From Gemmatimonas phototrophica (GTDB taxonomy: Bacteria > Gemmatimonadota > Gemmatimonadetes > Gemmatimonadales > Gemmatimonadaceae): a stretch of 15,901 nt of DNA. Every line of letters starts with the position of its first letter. Position 1 is the stretch's first letter. The position numbers were made by a program, and so were the translations under genes. The notes under the pieces are model-generated. The model did not search any database. It was given only the letters and a program-made list of their open reading frames with translations, and had not been told where the DNA came from. The stretch is taken from positions 1 to 15,901 of the forward strand of contig CAMBRJ010000019.1 of NCBI GenBank assembly GCA_945870175.1. The letters run 5' to 3'. Below, piece after piece: positions 6,000-12,214 of the stretch.

Positions 6000-7964
6000 A
6001 TGAGCGATATCGACGTCCTGCTGCAGGAAACGCGCTCCTTCCCCTCGCCGAGCGCCTTCCGCGCCACGGCTCGCGTTAATGATGCGCGCCTGCACAGTGA
6101 GGCGGCGACGGACCCGCTAGGGTTCTGGGCGCGCGAGGCCGGCGAGCTGACCTGGAGCAAGCCGTGGGATACGGTGCTGGAGTGGACGCCGCCGCACGCC
6201 AAGTGGTTTCAGGGCGGACAGCTCAATGCGTCAGTCAATTGCGTCGATCGCCACATTCACGGGCCGCGCCGCAACAAGGCCGCGATCATCTGGGAAGGTG
6301 AACCCGGCGACCGTCGCACGTACACGTATTGGGACCTGTACCGCGAAGTGAATCTCGCGGCGAACATGCTCAAGAAGCTCGGCGTGGTGAAGGGCGATCG
6401 GGTCGCGATCTATCTGCCGATGATTCCCGAAGCGGTGATCGCGATGCTGGCCTGCGCGCGCATCGGTGCCGTGCACACGGTGGTATTCGGCGGCTTCTCA
6501 CCGGAATCGCTGCGCGACCGCATCAACGATTGCGGCTGCAAGGTGTTGATCACCGCCGACGGCGGCTATCGCCGTGGGCAGATGCTTCCGCTCAAGCGCA
6601 ACGCGGACGAAGCACTCAAAGACTGTCCCACCATCGAGCATGTGTTGGTGGTGATGCGAGGCCGCAGTGGCGTGGGCGACGAGACGTTCGCCGAAATGGA
6701 GGAAGGACGCGACCACTGGTGGCATCGCCTGAAGCGGGAAGTGCCGAAGTACTGCGAACCCGAAGTGATGGACGCCGAGGACCTGCTGTTCATTCTCTAT
6801 ACGTCGGGCACGACTGGCAAACCGAAGGGCATCGTGCACACCACGGGCGGCTACATGACCGGCGTGGCGAGCACCACCAAGTACGTGTTCGATTTGAAGG
6901 AAGAAGACGTGTACTGGTGCACCGCCGACATCGGCTGGATCACCGGGCATTCGTATCTGGTGTACGGCCCGCTGGCGAATGGTGCCACGCAGGTGGTCTA
7001 CGAGGGTGCGCCCGACTGGCCGGACAAGGATCGGTTCTGGCAGATCTGCGAGCGCTATGGAGTGTCGATTTTCTACACCGCGCCGACGGCGATTCGCGCC
7101 TTCATGAAGTGGGGTACGCCGTACGTCGAGAAACACGATCTCTCGGAGTTGCGTTTACTCGGATCCGTCGGTGAACCGATCAATCCCGAAGCATGGATGT
7201 GGTATCACAAGCACATCGGGCAGGAGCGGTGTCCGATCGTGGACACGTGGTGGCAAACGGAAACGGGCGCGATCATGATCACGCCGCTGCCGGGGGTGAC
7301 GACCACCAAGCCCGGCTCGGCCACCACGCCATTCCCCGGCATCACCGCCGCGCTGCTCGACACCGCCGGCAACGAGATCGGCGTCGGTGGGGGGTTGCTG
7401 GCGATCACGCATCCCTGGCCGAGCATGTTACGCACGATCTGGGGTGACGACGCGCGCTATGTGGAGACGTATTTCACGAAGTGGCCCAATCGCCCCGACG
7501 TCTACTTCCCCGGCGACGGCGCCAAGCGCGACGACGACGGCTATCTCTGGATTCTGGGCCGCGTGGACGACGTGCTCAACGTGGCGGGGCATCGCATCGG
7601 CACGATGGAAGTGGAGAGCGCGCTGGTGGATCACCCGGCGGTGGCGGAAGCCGCGGTGGTGGGCAAGACCCACGAGATCAAGGGTCAGGCGATCGCGGCG
7701 TTCGTGTCGTTGCGGGCTGGGTTCACGCCGAGCGGTAGCCTGCGCGACGAATTGCGCGAGCACGTGGCGATGAAGATCGGTGCCTTGGCGCGGCCCGACG
7801 ACATTCTGTTCAGCGCGGATCTGCCGAAGACCCGTTCGGGCAAGATCATGCGTCGCTTACTGCGCGACATCGCTGAGGGTCGCGCGCTGGGTGACACCAC
7901 GACGCTGGCGGATCCGTCCGTGGTGGCGTCGCTGAAGGATCAGTATGAGGCGCAGGAGTCGTAA
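6000..7964 (+). CDS. acs: Acetyl-CoA synthetase (AMP-forming)
   Basis: 654 residues, the usual length for Acs. Activates acetate with ATP to acetyl-AMP and then acetyl-CoA, releasing pyrophosphate. The AMP-binding core YTSGTTGKPKG is at 267-277, TWWQTETG at 416-423 (with the tryptophan that restricts the pocket to short acids in Acs), the hinge and ATP motif GRVDDVLN at 520-527, and the catalytic, acetylation-regulated lysine is Lys615 in PKTRSGKIMRR. The N-terminal WFQGGQLNASVNCVDRH is characteristic of Acs rather than other acyl-CoA synthetases. Start chosen at the first ATG, preceded by a weak AGG. Conservation of Lys615 and its surroundings suggests control by lysine acetylation, as in other bacteria, though no acetyltransferase or deacetylase gene is visible here. 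It stands alone on the plus strand. Confidence 0.98.
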   Translation: MSDIDVLLQETRSFPSPSAFRATARVNDARLHSEAATDPLGFWAREAGELTWSKPWDTVLEWTPPHAKWFQGGQLNASVNCVDRHIHGPRRNKAAIIWEGEPGDRRTYTYWDLYREVNLAANMLKKLGVVKGDRVAIYLPMIPEAVIAMLACARIGAVHTVVFGGFSPESLRDRINDCGCKVLITADGGYRRGQMLPLKRNADEALKDCPTIEHVLVVMRGRSGVGDETFAEMEEGRDHWWHRLKREVPKYCEPEVMDAEDLLFILYTSGTTGKPKGIVHTTGGYMTGVASTTKYVFDLKEEDVYWCTADIGWITGHSYLVYGPLANGATQVVYEGAPDWPDKDRFWQICERYGVSIFYTAPTAIRAFMKWGTPYVEKHDLSELRLLGSVGEPINPEAWMWYHKHIGQERCPIVDTWWQTETGAIMITPLPGVTTTKPGSATTPFPGITAALLDTAGNEIGVGGGLLAITHPWPSMLRTIWGDDARYVETYFTKWPNRPDVYFPGDGAKRDDDGYLWILGRVDDVLNVAGHRIGTMEVESALVDHPAVAEAAVVGKTHEIKGQAIAAFVSLRAGFTPSGSLRDELREHVAMKIGALARPDDILFSADLPKTRSGKIMRRLLRDIAEGRALGDTTTLADPSVVASLKDQYEAQES

Positions 7965-8020
7965 CTGCGCCTGCCCTCGTGGCATGATGCCGACATTGCA
8001 ACTGGATGAAGCGGCGGGGC

Positions 8021-8047
8021 GGCGGCGGGCCTAGGCCGTTCGCCGCC
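8021..8047. terminator. Possible bidirectional hairpin between acs and the DsbA-like gene
   Basis: GGCGGCG (8021-8027) pairs with CGCCGCC (8041-8047), and the inside holds a ten-base palindrome GGCCTAGGCC at 8028-8037. It lies between two convergent stop codons (7964 and 8058), where a shared terminator is expected. There is no T-run on either side, so an intrinsic terminator is doubtful. The rest of the 93-base gap shows nothing else. Confidence 0.3.
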
Positions 8048-8057
8048 GTTCGCCCAC

Positions 8058-8792
8058 TTACTTCTTCGCGGAATCCGTCGTCGCGGGAACGGCTGCCGCC
8101 GCCGGCGCGGCCGGAAGCGCCGCACGCAGACTGTCGACCATCTTCTTGATCTGGTCGTACGTCAAGCCCCCCGCGAACACGCGATTGCCAATCACCAGCG
8201 TCGGGGTGCTGCTGACACCACGCTCCGTGCCGGCCGCCGCGTTGGCCTGAATCTTCGGCAGATTCTTCTGCGTGTCGAAGCAGCTGTTGTACGCCGTCAT
8301 ATCGAGACCAAGCTGACCGGCGTACGAATCGAATACCTTGCGGGGGTTCGTCGTGGCCTGCGAGTTCCAGTCCATCTGACCGGCGAACAGCGCGTCGTGC
8401 ATTTCCCAGAACTTGCCTTGATCGGCAGCGCAGGACGCCGCGAGGTGGGCGGCCATCGTGTTCTGGTGAATCGACGTCAGCGGGAAATCGTAGAAGCGGA
8501 AGTTGGCGAGTCCCGCATCGATGATCCGCGTCTTGACATCGGGCCCCTGCAACGCGGCGAACTGGCCGCAGCCAGGGCACTCGAAGTCGGCGAACTCAAT
8601 GATCGTGATCGGAGCGTTCGGATCGCCACGCAGCTGACCTTCCGCCGTCGGCAGCGCGGTGCCAGGCGCCAGTTCGATCGGCTTCGGCTTGTTCTGCATC
8701 GCGTAATAAATGCCAGCGCCGCCCACAGCGAGCACGATCAGCACGATGGGCAGGAACGCGTTATTGGACGTCTTCTTCGTTGTCTTTACCAC
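8058..8792 (-). CDS. Membrane-anchored DsbA-family thiol:disulfide oxidoreductase
   Basis: 244 residues. An N-terminal positively charged stretch (KTTKK) and one membrane segment at about 12-31 leave a thioredoxin-like domain outside the cytoplasm. The active site is Cys72-Pro-Gly-Cys75 in ADFECPGCGQFA, and the cis-proline loop is Thr196-Pro197-Thr in SSTPTLVIG. Two further cysteines, Cys121 (ASCAAD) and Cys171 (YNSCFD), are placed like the second disulfide of BdbD/DsbA-type proteins with a helical insert. The last 20 or so residues are an alanine- and proline-rich tail. The GTG at 8792 is chosen because AGGAG lies five bases before it; the frame stays open upstream but without protein-like sequence. 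It may serve extracytoplasmic disulfide chemistry, including cytochrome c apoproteins, but the substrate is unknown. A tiny candidate gene precedes it by 26 bases. Confidence 0.92.
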   Translation of the reverse strand: MVKTTKKTSNNAFLPIVLIVLAVGGAGIYYAMQNKPKPIELAPGTALPTAEGQLRGDPNAPITIIEFADFECPGCGQFAALQGPDVKTRIIDAGLANFRFYDFPLTSIHQNTMAAHLAASCAADQGKFWEMHDALFAGQMDWNSQATTNPRKVFDSYAGQLGLDMTAYNSCFDTQKNLPKIQANAAAGTERGVSSTPTLVIGNRVFAGGLTYDQIKKMVDSLRAALPAAPAAAAVPATTDSAKK

Positions 8793-8797
8793 TCGAT

Positions 8798-8802
8798 CTC
8801 CT
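8798..8802 (-). promoter_or_regulatory. Ribosome binding site deciding the GTG start of the DsbA-like gene
   Basis: Read on the minus strand, AGGAG is followed by five bases and then GTG. No comparable site precedes any in-frame alternative, so it settles a non-ATG start. Confidence 0.75.
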
Positions 8803-8818
8803 CGTCGTCTTCCGGCGT

Positions 8819-8935
8819 CTAGCCGGTCGGTTCCCATACGCTCTCGTCGGCGCGACGGGCTTCGTCGACCAGACGGCGATGTTCAGCAACTTCTCGCCCG
8901 CATGCGGTAAAATCGTGCGTCTGATCTTCCGCCAT
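8819..8935 (-). CDS. Candidate small protein (38 residues) upstream of the DsbA-like gene
   Basis: A short frame beginning MAEDQTHDFTACGREVAE and ending ESVWEPTG. The ATG at 8935 has a strong ribosome binding site, GGAGG, four bases upstream, and the TAG stop is 26 bases before the GTG of the DsbA-like gene on the same strand. The product is hydrophilic and charged, with one cysteine (Cys12), no membrane segment, and a predicted helical middle (REVAEHRRLVDEARRADE). I do not recognise it. It could be a real small protein or a translated leader that affects the gene after it. No function can be assigned; the evidence is only the start context, spacing and shared strand. Confidence 0.45.
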   Translation of the reverse strand: MAEDQTHDFTACGREVAEHRRLVDEARRADESVWEPTG

Positions 8936-9154
8936 CGCGCCTCCGGACCCTCCGCGTCGTTCTCCGGCGACGGACCATCACTTCCGCGGCGGTAAGCTAT
9001 CTGTCACACCAGCGTTGGCGCTATCCTGCCTCGGCGGTCCGACCGGCCAAGCAACGTGTCGTACGGCCTGGGCGCGCCGGCCGAGTACGTGGAACGGGCG
9101 CTCACCGCGCGCCGACTGGCTCAGGTCACCATCGTCGGACAGGACATGGGCGCC

Positions 9155-9209
9155 CTGGTAGGTCTGCTGGTAGGTCTGCTGGTAGGTCTGCTGGTGGGTC
9201 TGCTGGTAG
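9155..9209 (+). repeat. 12-base tandem repeat, four copies plus a part
   Basis: Unit CTGGTAGGTCTG at 9155, 9167 and 9179, a copy with one A-to-G change at 9191, and a 7-base partial copy at 9203-9209. The unit is a multiple of three and adds LVGL to the alpha/beta hydrolase-like frame without shifting it. Copies are nearly identical, which suggests recent slippage. Confidence 0.95.
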
Positions 9210-9250
9210 CCGCACAGCGCCCCGAACGTTCGGCCGAACTGGCCCTGCTC

Positions 9251-9277
9251 GATCCCTTCGATCCCCTCGATCCCGAC
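9251..9277 (+). repeat. 9-base tandem repeat, three copies
   Basis: GATCCCTTC, GATCCCCTC and GATCCCGAC follow one another, giving DPF-DPL-DPD in the same hydrolase-like frame as the 12-base repeat. Also a multiple of three. Confidence 0.85.
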
Positions 9278-9429
9278 GACCTGCCGGGGCCGCACTTGTC
9301 TCAGCGTTACCGGCCTGGACCGCGTATTCGAGGTGAGACGCCACTAGGAAGCCCGTGTCTCATCCATTAGGATTCCCTTGCTGGCCCGGAGTTCCCCGGC
9401 AGCGATGTTCGACGCACTACCCAGAGGAA

Positions 9430-9699
9430 ATGACCAAGCCCAAGCTTCGTCCGCGTCGTGACGCCATGGTGCCCGCTCCGTATCAGGAGGCCCGTGACGA
9501 GCTCTTCCAGCAGATCATGCAGTGTGGTGTGATCGGGTGTCACCCCGACGACCAGAAGGAGTGGTTCGACGGCACGATGGAGTATCTCACGGGTCGGTAC
9601 CCGGAGATCAAGACTCCTGAAATGGCCGAACTCCGCACGTTGGGCGAGCGGTTTGCCCAGCCGACCAGAAAGCAGGCGCAGGAAGCGGCTGCAGTCTGA
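9430..9699 (+). CDS. Small hypothetical protein (89 residues)
   Basis: A small soluble-looking protein I do not recognise. A basic start (MTKPKLRPRRD) is followed by a helical stretch, then Cys32-x4-Cys37-His38 (QCGVIGCHPDD), KEWFDGTMEYLTGRYPEIKTPEMAEL, and an Ala/Gln-rich tail. The Cys-Cys-His group could bind metal or form a disulfide, but this is speculation. There is no signal peptide or membrane segment. The ATG at 9430 follows AGAGG closely (about 3 bases, short spacing); the frame is open to 9355 but the extra residues look non-coding; an ATG at 9466 is a further option. The codon and amino-acid usage and the intrinsic terminator about 95 bases downstream support a real single-gene transcript. 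It is flanked by a decayed gene and repeats. Confidence 0.7.
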   Translation: MTKPKLRPRRDAMVPAPYQEARDELFQQIMQCGVIGCHPDDQKEWFDGTMEYLTGRYPEIKTPEMAELRTLGERFAQPTRKQAQEAAAV

Positions 9700-9794
9700 T
9701 CGCTTCATCCGGCGCCGGACCCAACGGGACCCTGGCGTCTAGATCACACTGACATATCTGACCAGCCTTCGCTGGCGCGATATACGAGATACAT

Positions 9795-9820
9795 CGAACG
9801 CCTCCTCCGGGAGGCGTTCG
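9795..9820 (+). terminator. Intrinsic-type terminator after the 89-residue gene
   Basis: An 11-bp perfect stem (CGAACGCCTCC with GGAGGCGTTCG) around a four-base loop TCCG, followed on the plus strand by TCGTTTG. The stem is strong; the T-run is weak. It lies 95 bases after the stop. Between the stop and this hairpin there is only a 12-base palindrome TCCGGCGCCGGA (9708-9719) and a small CCAGC/GCTGG hairpin (9762-9775). Confidence 0.65.
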
Positions 9821-9864
9821 TCGTTTGGGGGTTCGAGGCTTCGCTCTCATATCCGTCGAGTCCG

Positions 9865-9984
9865 CTGAACAGATCACGCGGAGGCGCAGAGAGCGCAGGG
9901 ATCGCAGAGAACACCGCCACCATTCTTTTGTTTGCTGTTCTCCGCGAACTCTGCGTTCTCTGCTTCTCTGCGTAATCAGTTCAC
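9865..9984. repeat. 120-base imperfect inverted repeat (MITE/REP-like)
   Basis: The left arm (about 9865-9913) and the reverse complement of the right arm (about 9935-9984) agree at most positions: the outer ends CTGAACAGATCACGCGGAG and GTGAACTGATTACGCAGAG match at 14 of 19, and the inner GCAGAGAACA matches the inner GCGGAGAACA. The centre is a 20-base T-rich loop. The arms consist of degenerate GCAGAG(A) steps, so each arm is itself a diverged short repeat. Similar CGCAGAG/CTCTGCG inverted pairs recur between genes in many environmental bacteria, from memory. No open frame spans it and no transposase is nearby. Confidence 0.8.
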
Positions 9985-9995
9985 GATCACCGCCG

Positions 9996-10073
9996 CCGTG
10001 CGCGGCCGCCGTGCGCGGCCCCCGTGCGCGGCCGCCGTGCGCGGCCCCCGTGCGCGGCCCCCGTGCGCGGCCC
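9996..10073. repeat. 13-base GC-rich tandem repeat, six copies
   Basis: Six head-to-tail copies of CCGTGCGCGGCCS starting at 9996, 10009, 10022, 10035, 10048 and 10061, with only the last base differing (G,C,G,C,C,C); the next bases CCGAGCC begin a seventh, broken copy. The array touches the stop codon of the pgsA-like gene (10082-10080), so that gene's mRNA would end in it. On the pgsA strand there are four runs of five G at 13-base steps. The unit is not a multiple of three and is not coding; it is far too short for a CRISPR. Confidence 0.95.
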
Positions 10074-10079
10074 CCGAGC

Positions 10080-10613
10080 CTACCGCACCCGCTCGCGCCA
10101 CAGCATCAGCGTGTAATCCACCGTCGCCACCAGCCCGAGCGCGCCGACGGCGATCACCAGGCCGCCAACGGTGGCCGGTGCCAGCAACACGGCGATGAAG
10201 GTGAGCAGCTGCAGTCCCGTCACGAGCTTGCCCAGCGGGCGCGCCCGGAACCGAATCGGGCGCAGCCAACTCACGTTGCGCGCCACGAACCAGCCGATCA
10301 GCGACATGATGTCGCGGAAAAAGATCGCCACGGCCTGCCACACCGTGAGCTGGTCGCCCAGCACATAGGCGATCACCACGCACAGCACGAAGAAGCGGTC
10401 GGCCACCGGGTCGATCAGCGCGCCGAAACGCGAGGCCACCTTCGTACGGCGGGCGATCCAGCCGTCGAGGAAATCGGTGAGCGAGGCCACCGCAATCAAG
10501 GCGAGGCGCACCGGCACGGCATCCATCGCCAGAAACCCCACCGCCAGGATCACGCGCGATGTGGACACCAGGTTCGGCACCGTGAGCACCGTCGGAGTTT
10601 CCGTGTGGGCCAT
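10080..10613 (-). CDS. pgsA: CDP-alcohol phosphatidyltransferase, probably phosphatidylglycerophosphate synthase
   Basis: 177 residues, several membrane segments. Joins CDP-diacylglycerol to an alcohol, most likely glycerol-3-phosphate, in anionic phospholipid synthesis at the inner membrane. The complete family motif D-x2-D-G-x2-A-R-x8-G-x3-D-x3-D is seen with Asp47, Asp50, Gly51, Ala54, Arg55, Gly64, Asp68 and Asp72. The opening TVPNLVSTSRVILA resembles PgsA. The motif does not distinguish PgsA from cardiolipin or other CDP-alcohol synthases, so the gene symbol is less sure than the family. The ATG at 10613 is used as it places the NLVSxSR start as in PgsA; no good ribosome-binding sequence precedes it. 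It diverges from the next gene over 65 bases. Confidence 0.85.
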   Translation of the reverse strand: MAHTETPTVLTVPNLVSTSRVILAVGFLAMDAVPVRLALIAVASLTDFLDGWIARRTKVASRFGALIDPVADRFFVLCVVIAYVLGDQLTVWQAVAIFFRDIMSLIGWFVARNVSWLRPIRFRARPLGKLVTGLQLLTFIAVLLAPATVGGLVIAVGALGLVATVDYTLMLWRERVR

Positions 10614-10678
10614 GGTGGAAACTACCGACGCCGGGGGTCGGGGTGCCAGCGACGGCGTGCCTCGTTTAACGTGCCCGC

Positions 10679-12202
10679 ATGACTGATCCCCTTGCACTGT
10701 TGGTGCTCGGCGTAACGATGGCCGTGCTGGCGTGGGATATCGCGCTTGCCGGCTGGATCGCGGCGCGGCGTGAAGCACCGCGGATCTTCACCAATCTCAC
10801 CGCCTTCTGCGGACTCCTGGTCGCGCCGGCGCTGCTGGTGGCCGTCGCCACCGGCACCAAAACCGGAGCGCGCACGATCTCCGGTATCACATGGCTGCTG
10901 CCGATGATCGCCTGTGCCTTTGTGCTGCAGGTGCTCTATTCGCTGCTCACACGCTTGGTGTCGGTGGTCGTCGCCCTGCCGATCCTGCTGTACGACGTCG
11001 TGATCGCGGTCATTGCCATCGGTGACTACCTCGCCTCGCAGCAGGGCGGTGCCCCCCTCCAGCTGCAGGCCGCCGTGTCGGCCCGCGATGTCCTGCTCGG
11101 CATGACGGCTGGACGCGCCGCGTTGGTGTCTCCACTCGCCATGCTGGTGCCCATGATCGCGCCCGCATATTCCGCACGATGGCGCCTGTCTGGGGCCGTG
11201 CGTGCCGTGCTCGTGCTCGCCGCCACTGCCCTGACCACCTTGCTCGTGCTCGAGTGGCCGCGCGGCATCGCCGCGGTGCGCAGCTACGAGGCCGCGTACG
11301 CCGAACCCATGCAAGCGCGACCGGCCGGCGACTTCGCCATCGGCCTGCGCATCTTCCCCGTGCTCGACGGGGCGCCGCCAGCGCGGGCCGTGCGGGCCGA
11401 CTGGCGTCTCGTGGAGCAGCTCGAGCCCGACGTGGTGCTGATCGTGCTCGACGAAGACGGGTGGCGCGGTGGCGCGCTCGACTCGCTCTCACGCGTCTTG
11501 CAGCCGCTGCGCGACGACAGCGTGCAGATTGCGATCGCACTGCGCGTCGCGCGAGGCGCGGTGGCCCCCGACGACGCCGAACGACAGGCGGCCGTGGAAC
11601 GCGTGCTGCGGCGTATTCGCCCCGACGTCATCTTCCCAGGGCTGGTCGATCCGCTGCCGTCCATCCTCGGCACCACGCCGCGGTCGTCCGACTGGTGGCG
11701 CGCGCTCATGCTGCGCAGCGCGGCGACGGTGAAGCGGGTGCGTCCGCGCACGCGGATCGGCTGGAGCGCGTCGCGTCTCGATGCCACCGACAGCGCCGTG
11801 TATGCGTGGGCTTCCGGGCCGACTTCGCCGGTGACGTTGCTCGGTGCGGTGTCATTCCCGTCGTTTTCTGGATTGCCCGCGGTCGACGCCCGCTTGCGCG
11901 CCTTCGACCGCTGGCATCGACGCGCGGTCGCCGGCGGCGGGGGCGCGCAGCCTCACTGGTTGGTCACGGTGGGCGGACTGCCGCATGCGCACGGCGATGC
12001 CGCGCAACTGGCGGCGATTCGCCACGCACTGGCGTGGGGTTCACGGCGCGCGTGGATTCAGGCCGCGGTGATCGGAGAGCCGGCCGACTACGACGGCTGG
12101 GTGGGACTGCGCGCCGCCAACGGCCGCATTCGCAGCAGTGTGCCGACGCTGTCGCTCGCCGCGCGTCAGATGCGCGACGTGCGACCAGGGTCGCCGCCCT
12201 GA
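10679..12202 (+). CDS. Six-membrane-segment protein with an exported glycosidase-like (TIM-barrel) domain
   Basis: 507 residues, function unknown. Residues 1-195 hold about six membrane segments (roughly 5-27, 35-57, 67-89, 92-115, 148-165, 172-193), after which residues 218-500 would lie outside the cytoplasm if both ends of the bundle follow the positive-inside rule. The exported part reads like a clan GH-A barrel: PDVVLIVLDEDG (250-261), RPDVIFPGLVDP (314-325) where glycosidases have the acid/base N-E-P, RIGWSAS (359-365), HWLVTVGGLP (426-435) where V-T-E-F-G with the nucleophile Glu is usual, AIRHALAWG, and YDGWVGLRAANGRIRSS near the end. Both catalytic glutamates seem absent, so it may bind rather than cleave sugar. 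No ribosome binding site precedes the ATG; a TTTAAC seven bases before it might be a promoter of a leaderless mRNA. It converges on the M16 peptidase gene. The barrel comparison is from pattern recall and needs a structure check. Confidence 0.8.
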   Translation: MTDPLALLVLGVTMAVLAWDIALAGWIAARREAPRIFTNLTAFCGLLVAPALLVAVATGTKTGARTISGITWLLPMIACAFVLQVLYSLLTRLVSVVVALPILLYDVVIAVIAIGDYLASQQGGAPLQLQAAVSARDVLLGMTAGRAALVSPLAMLVPMIAPAYSARWRLSGAVRAVLVLAATALTTLLVLEWPRGIAAVRSYEAAYAEPMQARPAGDFAIGLRIFPVLDGAPPARAVRADWRLVEQLEPDVVLIVLDEDGWRGGALDSLSRVLQPLRDDSVQIAIALRVARGAVAPDDAERQAAVERVLRRIRPDVIFPGLVDPLPSILGTTPRSSDWWRALMLRSAATVKRVRPRTRIGWSASRLDATDSAVYAWASGPTSPVTLLGAVSFPSFSGLPAVDARLRAFDRWHRRAVAGGGGAQPHWLVTVGGLPHAHGDAAQLAAIRHALAWGSRRAWIQAAVIGEPADYDGWVGLRAANGRIRSSVPTLSLAARQMRDVRPGSPP

Positions 12203-12214
12203 CCATCCACGGAG

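Larger units (their letters stand above)
8996..9370 (+). pseudogene. Decayed alpha/beta hydrolase core fragment
   Basis: The open frame from just after a TAA at 8993 to a TAG at 9370 contains text like the middle of an alpha/beta hydrolase: LPRRSDRPSNVSYG (compare the usual DLPGxGxSDRP loop), then VTIVGQDMGALVG at the nucleophile elbow (Asp in G-Q-D-M-G, as in epoxide hydrolases and dehalogenases), then AAQRPERSAELALLDPFD. There is no N-terminal part with the oxyanion HG loop in any frame upstream and no cap domain or catalytic His after it. The GxG of the first loop is missing. The helix after the elbow is lengthened by repeated LVGL units encoded by a 12-base tandem repeat, and DPF-DPL-DPD comes from a 9-base repeat. 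Best read as a remnant; translation from a GTG at 9056 cannot be ruled out. The family call is from motif recall. Confidence 0.5.

Noticed and set aside
8978..9295. Minus-strand frame with repeated YQQT units
   Set aside because: It is the complement of the 12-base repeat in the hydrolase remnant; no start context or other protein-like text.
9708..9719. TCCGGCGCCGGA palindrome as an operator or terminator
   Set aside because: No loop and no T-run, and short GC palindromes arise by chance at this base composition.
9996..10073. CRISPR array
   Set aside because: Repeats of 13 bases are contiguous with no spacers, and no cas gene is present.
12203..12214. Terminator between the two convergent genes
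   Set aside because: Only 12 bases separate the stops and no hairpin is visible there; transcripts probably overlap.
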